Origin: Anaerolineae bacterium
GTDB lineage: Bacteria > Chloroflexota > Anaerolineae > B4-G1
DNA: 24,053 nt
Direction: 5' to 3'
Assembly (NCBI GenBank): GCA_030612585.1
Contig: JAUWNP010000053.1
Span: 1-24,053 of the forward strand
The position numbers were made by a program, and so were the translations under genes. Of the stretch, positions 6,621-13,318 are shown one piece after another; position 1 is the stretch's first letter; the number at the start of each line of letters is the position of its first letter. The notes under the pieces are model-generated. The model was not told the DNA's origin. It saw nothing but the letters and a program-made list of their open reading frames with translations, and did no database searches.

Positions 6621-9600
6621 GTGAGCAAACGTACGACATTCCTCTACTTGTTGATCGTGGGGGTCGCTCTGCTGAGCTCAATGATCTTGCCCACGCGGGC
6701 AGCGACCCAGACCCCGGGACCAGGGGAGCCTGAGCCCAGGGAGAAAGCCACATCCCCCGTTCGCCCGTTTGTACCTGCACCCGCAGGCCTCCCGCCAACC
6801 GGGCACCCGTCGCAGACGGAAGCAGAGAAACTCAGAGCCGTGGCCCAAAACGAGGGTGCCGTGCCGCTGATTGTCGGGGTAGAGACTGATGTGCCTTTTG
6901 TGCCTGAAGGAAGACGTGCGGCCCCCCAATCTGTGCAGCGGCAACGACAATCTATCAATACAGCCCAAGAAACGCTGCTCGATAGCCTGTCGAGATTTTC
7001 GATTACCATCAATGCCCGCTATAAGTATATCCCCTACATCGCTTTGACCGTGGACGCGGCTGGCCTGGAGGCTCTGCTGGATTCGCCGCTGGTGACCGGT
7101 GTCTACGAGGACAGTCTCGATGAGCCGCTGCTCGATAGCAGCGTTCCCATCATCGGCGCAGACGACGTCTGGGCTGCGGGCTACGACGGTAACGGATATG
7201 CCATAGCCGTGCTGGATACCGGCGTCCAGTGGAACCACGAGTTCTTCGGCGGGGTCTCCAGTAGCCGCGTGATCACTGAGGCGTGTTACTCGAGAGGGGA
7301 GGATTGGTATAATCCAGGCGCACAAGGCTCGCTCTGCGCCCCTGAACCGCACGTGGCGGATCCCGACGTACCCCTGTGTTGGGCTGGGGCGAGCAACATC
7401 TGCTCGCACGGCACGCACGTAGGGGGCATCGCCGCTGGGAGCCACGCCAGCGCCACCGTTGCCTACGACGGCGTCGCCCCGGGCGCGGACATCATAGCCA
7501 TCCAGGTCTTTAGCTATTTCGAGAGTGAACAGGACGTCTTGAGCTGGAACTCGGATCAACTCCTCGGCCTGGAACGCGTGTATGACATGAGCTTCACCTA
7601 TAACATCGCCGCGGTCAATATGAGCCTGGGCGGAGGGCGCTACACCGACTACTGTGACTCTGATCCCCGCAAGGCTGCCATAGACAACCTGCTTTCGGTG
7701 GGGATCGCCACCGTCATTGCTTCAGGAAATGGATACTATACCGACGGCATCAACGCGCCCGCCTGTATCTCGTCGGCGGTCGCCGTCGGGGCCACCCAGG
7801 ACGACGACACAGTCGTCCCATTTTCTAATAGTAGCGAGATGGTTGACCTGCTGGCGCCTGGCGTGGGCGTAAACTCCTCCATCCCCGACAACGCCTATGC
7901 CGAGAAAAACGGCACCTCGATGTCAGCACCCCACGTCGCTGGGGCCTGGGCGTTGCTCAAGCAAGCCGCTCCCGCGGCCACGGTAGGCGATACCATTGCC
8001 GTGTTGCAGGATACCGGCGTACCCGTCACCGACGCCCGCAACGGCGTCACCAAGCCCCGCATCCAGGTTGACGCGGCCCTGCCCTATATGACGGGGGGAT
8101 TCCTCAGCGGCACCGTGAAGGAGGACGCAGCTGGCTATCCTCCCATCGCTGGCGCCATCGTCCGCGCCAGCAACCCGACCTACATCTTGCAGACCACGAC
8201 CGATACCAGCGGCGCGTACCACCTGCGTGCTCCTGTCGGGACGTATACTGTTACCGCAGCAGACTACGGCTATGAACCTGCGACTGTGACCGGGCTGTCC
8301 GTTTCATCCGGCGCTACTACGACACGGGACCTCACCCTCACCGCCTACACCAATTACTATACCGTCTCTGGTGTCATCAGCGACACCAACAACGGCTGGC
8401 CGCTGTATGCCAGCATCGCCGTTGAGGGCGACCCCGTTAGCCCGCCCGAAGGTACCCTCTGGAACGATCCCGTGACAGGTTACTACAGCCTGACCATTGT
8501 CGAAGGGGTGACCTACACCTTTAACGTGAACGCCTGGGTGGCCGGTTACGTCCCCGTCACTCGCACCATTGGGCCGCTGACGATGGATATCACCCAGGAT
8601 GTCGCGCTGGACGTTGACGCGGTGGCGTGTACTGCGCCGGGGTACACGGTGACGGTGAACGCCCTCCTCCTCGACGAGGACTTTGAGACCTGGCCGTTGA
8701 GCGGCTGGAGCATTGTAGACAACACCGATAGCGGCTGTGTCTGGTACGGCGATGACGACCTGGAAGACGACTCTGAGGGCAACCTCACGGGCGTCTCTGG
8801 CAACTTTGCCGACGCCGACAGCGACAACTGCGGCATGCAGAGTATGGACACCGAGTTAATATCACCGTCCTTCGATGCTTCGCCCTATGAGGCGATCCTG
8901 GCTGAATTCTCGTACAACCATATGACAATTCTCGGCAGCGCTGCCTCCGACGTGGATATCTTCGATGGCACTGACTGGAACACGATCTGGACGGCCCCTG
9001 CCGACACGGGCGGCAGGGGCAGGGCAATAGGTGCTAGGTCCGGGGCCGATACCAGGGTTCGCTTCCACTACCACGATGCCTACTGGGAATACTGGTGGCA
9101 GGTGGACGAGGTGCGTATCAGTGGTGCGACCTGTGTCCCGCTCGCAGGCGGTGGCCTGGTGGTTGGTAACGTCTATGATAACAACACCGGCGACGAACTG
9201 AACGGCGCGACTGTGAGCAACGAGAGCGGCTATTCGACCACGACGGGACCGACACCCGACCCGACTGTGGACGAAGGGTTCTACACGCTGTTCTCACCAC
9301 AGGGCTCGCACGTCTTTACCGCTACCAGGAGCGGCTACGTCTCGGACGTACAGACGCCAACCGTGTCCCTGAGCAGCACCGTCCGGCAGGAATTTTACCT
9401 GGAAGCACCGGCTATAGAGGTGACGCCATCTGACTTGAGCGCCGTGCTGGGAGGAGCAGCGACATCCGAGCAGACCTTGACCATCACCAACACGGGCACT
9501 CTCGACCTGAATTGGGATATCAGCGAGGCCGTTCCCTGGGCCAGCGTCTCCCCTGTCAGCGGGACGGTCGCGCCTGGCCCGGGGGCCATCGTCGACGTGA

Positions 9601-11060
9601 CCATCGACTCTACCGGCCTGGCTCCCGATACCTACTTTGGTAGCCTGGTCATCAGCAGCACCGCCCCGACCGACCCGCAGGTACTGGTGCCGCTGACGCT
9701 GACCGTGGAGAGTGGTACGCTGCAAGGCCGGGTCACCGAGATTGGCAGCGGTGTTCCGATCAGCGGGGCGTTGGCTACAGCCGATCCGGGCGGCTTTACG
9801 ACTCTCACAGACGTGAACGGCGACTATAACTACGACCCGCCGGCTTACGACGACTACACCGTGACCGTGGATGCCTTTGGGTATGAGAGCGGTGTGGCTA
9901 CCGGTGTCAACGTATCCCAAGGCGTAACCGTGACCCGGGACTTTCAGCTTATCCCCATCCCCCCTGCAATCGTAGACGGCACGGTGCGCGATGGTTCTGA
10001 ACACGGCTGGCCGCTCTACGCCCGCCTGGAGATGGAGGGGTTCCGGTTCGAAGACGTGCTCTTTACCAACCCAGCCAGCGGTTACTACTCTACCACCTTA
10101 CCGCAGGGCCTACCGTTCACCTTTACCGTGAAAGCGGAAAGCGATGGCTACATTGAGGTCACGCGCGTCATCACGCCGGGCGCTTCCGAGAACTTTGCGC
10201 TGGACATTGACTCGGTGGCGTGCACTGCGCCGGGGTACACGGTGACGGTGAACGCCCTCCTCCTCGGCGAGGACTTTGAGACCTGGCCGCTGAGCGGCTG
10301 GAGCATTGTAGATAACACCGATAGCGGCTGTGTCTGGTACGGCGATGACGACCTGGAGGGCGACTCTGAGGGCAACCTCACGGGCGTCTCTGGCAACTTT
10401 GCCGACGCCGACAGTGACAACTGCGGCCTGCAGGATATGGACACCGAGTTGATATCACCGCCCTTCGATGCTTCGCCCTATGAGGCGATCCTGGCTGAAT
10501 TCTCGTACAACCAGATGACACTTTTCGGCGACGATGCTGCCGACGTGGATCTCTTCGATGGCACTAACTGGAACACGATCTGGACGGCCCCTGACAACAC
10601 TGGCGGCAGGGTTAGGGCAGGAGGCTCAAGTTCCGCGGCCGATACCAGGGTTCGCTTCCACTACCACGATGCTTTCTGGTACTGGTGGTGGCAGGTGGAC
10701 GAGGTGCGCATCAGTGGCGCGACCTGCGTCCCGCTCGCGGGCGGCGGCCTGGTCGTTGGCAACGTCTACGACCGTGACACCGGCGACGGACTGAACGGGG
10801 CAAAGGTCACCAGCGTCCATCACGTGACCGACACCACAACCACGTGGGCCACGCCGGATGATGCGGCTGTGGACGATGGCTTTTACACCCTCTTCTCGTC
10901 GCTCACCGGCGATCACCCCTTTGAGGCCAGCGCACCTGGCTACATCACCAACGTGCAGACGCCTACCATCGTCGCCAGCGCCGTCGCTACCCAGGATTTT
11001 AGCCTGCTGCCCAGAAGGTGTGATATCTTCTTCCCACTGGTTTTCTCGTCGGTTCAGTAA
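6621..11060 (+). CDS. Secreted subtilisin-family (S8) serine protease with repeated C-terminal beta modules
   Basis: The protein has 1479 residues. GTG at 6621 is chosen over the TTG at 6588: GGGAGA lies 8 nt upstream, and the product then starts with a compact signal peptide (SKRTT, hydrophobic FLYLLIVGVALLSSM, cleavage near TRAA). Seen: an I9-like propeptide (about 65-165), then the S8 triad D199 (AVLDTGV), H263 (HGTHVGG) and S433 (GTSMSAPHVAG), with the oxyanion N370 (ASGNG). After about 490 come carboxypeptidase-regulatory-like beta domains, a MAM/choice-of-anchor-J-like domain (about 680-840), and a BACON-like domain (about 932-1032, TLTITNTGTLDLNW). The beta-module set is then repeated (about 1030-1470). 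The C-terminus reads CDIFFPLVFSSVQ. It is probably an extracellular or surface protease; the repeats may bind polymer or the cell surface. Confidence 0.88.
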   Translation: MSKRTTFLYLLIVGVALLSSMILPTRAATQTPGPGEPEPREKATSPVRPFVPAPAGLPPTGHPSQTEAEKLRAVAQNEGAVPLIVGVETDVPFVPEGRRAAPQSVQRQRQSINTAQETLLDSLSRFSITINARYKYIPYIALTVDAAGLEALLDSPLVTGVYEDSLDEPLLDSSVPIIGADDVWAAGYDGNGYAIAVLDTGVQWNHEFFGGVSSSRVITEACYSRGEDWYNPGAQGSLCAPEPHVADPDVPLCWAGASNICSHGTHVGGIAAGSHASATVAYDGVAPGADIIAIQVFSYFESEQDVLSWNSDQLLGLERVYDMSFTYNIAAVNMSLGGGRYTDYCDSDPRKAAIDNLLSVGIATVIASGNGYYTDGINAPACISSAVAVGATQDDDTVVPFSNSSEMVDLLAPGVGVNSSIPDNAYAEKNGTSMSAPHVAGAWALLKQAAPAATVGDTIAVLQDTGVPVTDARNGVTKPRIQVDAALPYMTGGFLSGTVKEDAAGYPPIAGAIVRASNPTYILQTTTDTSGAYHLRAPVGTYTVTAADYGYEPATVTGLSVSSGATTTRDLTLTAYTNYYTVSGVISDTNNGWPLYASIAVEGDPVSPPEGTLWNDPVTGYYSLTIVEGVTYTFNVNAWVAGYVPVTRTIGPLTMDITQDVALDVDAVACTAPGYTVTVNALLLDEDFETWPLSGWSIVDNTDSGCVWYGDDDLEDDSEGNLTGVSGNFADADSDNCGMQSMDTELISPSFDASPYEAILAEFSYNHMTILGSAASDVDIFDGTDWNTIWTAPADTGGRGRAIGARSGADTRVRFHYHDAYWEYWWQVDEVRISGATCVPLAGGGLVVGNVYDNNTGDELNGATVSNESGYSTTTGPTPDPTVDEGFYTLFSPQGSHVFTATRSGYVSDVQTPTVSLSSTVRQEFYLEAPAIEVTPSDLSAVLGGAATSEQTLTITNTGTLDLNWDISEAVPWASVSPVSGTVAPGPGAIVDVTIDSTGLAPDTYFGSLVISSTAPTDPQVLVPLTLTVESGTLQGRVTEIGSGVPISGALATADPGGFTTLTDVNGDYNYDPPAYDDYTVTVDAFGYESGVATGVNVSQGVTVTRDFQLIPIPPAIVDGTVRDGSEHGWPLYARLEMEGFRFEDVLFTNPASGYYSTTLPQGLPFTFTVKAESDGYIEVTRVITPGASENFALDIDSVACTAPGYTVTVNALLLGEDFETWPLSGWSIVDNTDSGCVWYGDDDLEGDSEGNLTGVSGNFADADSDNCGLQDMDTELISPPFDASPYEAILAEFSYNQMTLFGDDAADVDLFDGTNWNTIWTAPDNTGGRVRAGGSSSAADTRVRFHYHDAFWYWWWQVDEVRISGATCVPLAGGGLVVGNVYDRDTGDGLNGAKVTSVHHVTDTTTTWATPDDAAVDDGFYTLFSSLTGDHPFEASAPGYITNVQTPTIVASAVATQDFSLLPRRCDIFFPLVFSSVQ
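8604..9209 (+). repeat. Internal duplication copy A within the protease gene
   Basis: These 202 codons (residues about 662-863) align without gaps to copy B at a constant 1593-nt offset. I count about 28 amino-acid differences, unevenly spread: the first third is almost identical. Confidence 0.9.
10197..10802 (+). repeat. Internal duplication copy B within the protease gene
   Basis: Second copy of the choice-of-anchor-J-like segment and the start of the following beta domain (residues about 1193-1394). Weaker similarity continues on both sides (GWPLY domain before, GNVYD domain after), so a whole module of roughly 440 residues was duplicated. Confidence 0.9.
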
Positions 11061-11083
11061 TTCCCGTTATCCAACGTCTGTTC

Positions 11084-11739
11084 ATGCGGCGCATCGGGAT
11101 GTTTCGCAGTGAGCCGTTCATCCTGGTGGGAGACGTGATCCGCCGCGAGACGCAGACGTACGAGGCCGTGTTGAAGGCCATAGCGGCCGGCCGCCGGACG
11201 CCGCAGGAGATCGGTGCTATGCTGGGCCTGACGTCTTCCTACCTGCGCTTCTACTTCCGCTTCATCCAACCCAACCTGGGTTTGGTGGAGCAGGAGTTAA
11301 CCGATGTTCTCTGGCAACGCATCGCCGAACAATTCCGCGCCTTCGTGGGTCTGACCGCCTTTGAGGAATTGTGCCGCGAGTGGACGTTGGTCCAGGCCCG
11401 CGCCGGACGATTGCCTTTCCCGCCGGAGATCGTGGGCAGCCATTGGTCAAAGGACGTGCAGGTGGACGTGGTGGCGCTCAACTGGCGGGAGCAGGCCATC
11501 CTGTTGGGGGAATGCAAATGGGGGGGGTGAAGGCAGTAGGGCGCTCCGTGATCCGGGAGTTGGTGGGGAAGGCGCAGCGCGTCATCCCAGGGGAGGGCTG
11601 GCGGGTTCACTATGCCTTCTTCGCCCGCGCCGGGTTCACCGACGCTGCCTGCGCCGAGGCCAAGTCGCTGGGGGCGTCGTTGGTGGATTTGGAGATGCTG
11701 GACGCGGATTTGAGACGGGCGTTAGAATGGGATAGGTAG
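11084..11739 (+). pseudogene. Decayed C-terminal remnant of an archaeal-type ATPase (DUF234-like)
   Basis: Frame 1 (11084-11530) encodes MFRSEPFILVGD, a winged-helix-like stretch (YEAVLKAIAAGRRTPQEIG), RFYFRFIQPN and, near the stop, LLGECKWGG. The reading continues in the -1 frame from the G8 run at 11520-11527 with VGRSVIRELVGKAQ to 11739. Joined, the two parts match the C-terminal part and PD-(D/E)XK-like tail (ECKW) that I recall for archaeal-type ATPases with a DUF234 end, normally around 450-480 residues. Missing are the whole N-terminal P-loop domain and, apparently, about 40 residues between TSSYL and RFYFRF. It lies 23 nt after the protease stop with no clear ribosome-binding site. 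Most likely a non-functional fragment; a frameshifted functional fragment is less likely. Confidence 0.7.
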
Positions 11740-11746
11740 CGTGCTC

Positions 11747-11775
11747 TTGCCCTTCCCCGCCAATGCACATATAAT
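11747..11775 (+). promoter_or_regulatory. Promoter of the mre11-rad50-nurA-...-herA operon
   Basis: TTGCCC (11747-11752, four of six) and a perfect TATAAT (11770-11775) are separated by 17 bp. Transcription would start near 11782, giving a leader of nearly 240 nt before mre11. No comparable promoter was seen inside the operon, including ahead of the AT-rich insert. Confidence 0.65.
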
Positions 11776-11823
11776 TACCATGTCCCACGCTGACCGGAAC
11801 CGTCGTTCAATGACAGGAGTGTG

Positions 11824-12042
11824 ATGCCTAGAGGATACCTGACGCTGGAGAACCTCCGCCTGGCTCATGACTCTGGCTGTCTGTTGCCTCTCTTCCATGA
11901 ACTGGCCTGTCAGGTTGAAGCAGACCTGGTTTCCTTCGGCTCCGCTTACGCACTGGAGCAGTCTGTATGTGTTTGGTGTACTACATACCGACCCACAAAT
12001 AGTGACGGAGGTTGTAGTTATGCATTTCATGCACGTTGCTGA
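11824..12042 (+). CDS. Small leader ORF overlapping the mre11 start, hypothetical
   Basis: A 72-residue frame (MPRGYLTLENLRLAHDSG...) begins after AGGAG at 11815-11819, though the spacer is only 4 nt. It ends 23 nt inside mre11. I recognise no family. The region 11740-12019 has no other gene. It could be a translated leader peptide coupling to mre11, or chance open frame in GC-rich DNA; the opposite strand is also open here, which weakens the case for coding. Confidence 0.25.
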   Translation: MPRGYLTLENLRLAHDSGCLLPLFHELACQVEADLVSFGSAYALEQSVCVWCTTYRPTNSDGGCSYAFHARC

Positions 12043-13288
12043 CATCCACCTCGGCTACCAACAATACGGCTCCAAAGAGCGCTTCAACGACTTTAGCCAG
12101 GTCTTTCTGTACATCGTCGAACAGGCCATCGAGCAGCAGGTGGACTTTGTCCTGCTGGCCGGCGATCTCTTTGAGAAACGCACCGTAGATCCACTGGCTA
12201 TGCGCGTGGCCATCGAGGGGTTCAGACGGTTGCGCGAGGCCAGCATCCCCGTCGTCGCCATCGAAGGCAACCACGAAAAGGCCCACTATCGTGACCAGTA
12301 TTCGTGGGTGGACTTCCTGGATGGATTGGGCTATCTGTGTCTGCTCAACCCGCGCTTTGAGGACGGACGTGCCATCCTGGAGCCATACGGTGACACCGGA
12401 GGGGCCTATCTGGATCTGCCCGGTGGTGTCCGCGTTTATGGCCTCAAGTACTATGGCGCTTCCACTGGCAAGGTCTTTGGCCTCTTTGCCGACGCTTTGG
12501 CCGATATGGATCATGGCGACGTAGAATTCGCTATCTTGATGTCCCATGCCAGCCTGGAGGGGCAAGTGCCACGCTACTCCGGCACGCTTACCTACAATGA
12601 CCTGGTTCCGTTGCGGGAGCGCATCAACTATCTCGCTTTAGGACACATCCACAAGCCTTACACTATAGATGGGTGGATCTATAACCCCGGTTCGCCAGAG
12701 ACCTGGCGCAACGAAGAGGTCGCCTGGCCGGAGCGGGGCTACTACCTGGTCGAGGTTCATCCGGGATGCGACCCCGATCACCAGGCCAAGTTGATCACGA
12801 CCCCACGCCGTCCCTTCCATCGCTTTCGCCTGGAGGTAGACACTTTAACCGATCCCAACCTCGTCTACGACGCGGTGCGCGCATTGGTGAGGCGTGAGGA
12901 GAGCCGCGTTGCCCGAGATCCGGCTCCCGTCATCGAACTCACACTGGGCGGGGTGCTCCCCTTCAGTCGCTACGACCTCGACCTGGACTACATCAAAGGT
13001 TTGCTGGACGATGCCTGGTCGCCCCTCGTGACCCGGGTGCGAAACATGACCACTCCAGCCGAGTTCGAGATCGCCGTGGACGTCGAGGCCAGTCGCCCGG
13101 AACTGGAGCGCACCATCGTGCGCGAGTTACTGGAGCGAGATGCCCGCTTCCGACCGGCCGCTGACGACTGGACGCGCGTTGCCCTCGACGTGAAGCGGTT
13201 GGTCTTGGAAGACAGCCCCCCGGAGACCGTGATAGACTACCTGCGTCGCTCGCGAACCGAGTTAGTCAGAAACCGGGTTTTTTCTTGA
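12020..13288 (+). CDS. mre11: Mre11/SbcD-type DNA double-strand-break nuclease
   Basis: This 422-residue protein has the full calcineurin-like phosphoesterase metal site: D8 and H10 (ADIHLG), D49 (LLAGDLFEKR), N84/H85 (EGNHEK), H176 (MSHASLEG), and H209/H211 (GHIHKP). The family forms a heterotetramer with Rad50 that resects and cleaves DNA ends using Mn2+. ATG 12020 is chosen because GGAGG lies at 12007-12011 with an 8-nt spacer and the protein then starts MHFMHVADIH. The open frame reaches back to 11867 but that part is not family-like. The last residues (VRNRVFS) are encoded by a palindromic repeat, so the natural C-terminus has probably been altered. First main gene of the operon; rad50 follows after 30 nt. 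Confidence 0.92.
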   Translation: MHFMHVADIHLGYQQYGSKERFNDFSQVFLYIVEQAIEQQVDFVLLAGDLFEKRTVDPLAMRVAIEGFRRLREASIPVVAIEGNHEKAHYRDQYSWVDFLDGLGYLCLLNPRFEDGRAILEPYGDTGGAYLDLPGGVRVYGLKYYGASTGKVFGLFADALADMDHGDVEFAILMSHASLEGQVPRYSGTLTYNDLVPLRERINYLALGHIHKPYTIDGWIYNPGSPETWRNEEVAWPERGYYLVEVHPGCDPDHQAKLITTPRRPFHRFRLEVDTLTDPNLVYDAVRALVRREESRVARDPAPVIELTLGGVLPFSRYDLDLDYIKGLLDDAWSPLVTRVRNMTTPAEFEIAVDVEASRPELERTIVRELLERDARFRPAADDWTRVALDVKRLVLEDSPPETVIDYLRRSRTELVRNRVFS

Positions 13289-13301
13289 AAACCCGGTTTC
13301 T
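13268..13301. repeat. Perfect 14-bp palindromic repeat across the mre11 stop codon
   Basis: AGAAACCGGGTTTT (13268-13281) and AAAACCCGGTTTCT (13288-13301) are exact inverse complements around a 6-nt loop. The type closely resembles abundant GAAACCGGGTTTC palindromes I recall from Chloroflexi and cyanobacterial intergenic DNA. It encodes the mre11 tail, carries its stop, and ends just before the rad50 Shine-Dalgarno. Confidence 0.85.
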
Positions 13302-13318
13302 CAGGAGAGGCACGTAAG

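Noticed and set aside
11867..12019. Upstream extension of mre11 to 11867
   Set aside because: Family similarity begins at MHFMHVADIH and ATG 12020 has GGAGG at ideal spacing.
13268..13301. Rho-independent terminator between mre11 and rad50
   Set aside because: No U-tract follows the right arm; the rad50 Shine-Dalgarno comes two bases later and the genes belong to one operon. A dispersed palindromic repeat is the better reading.
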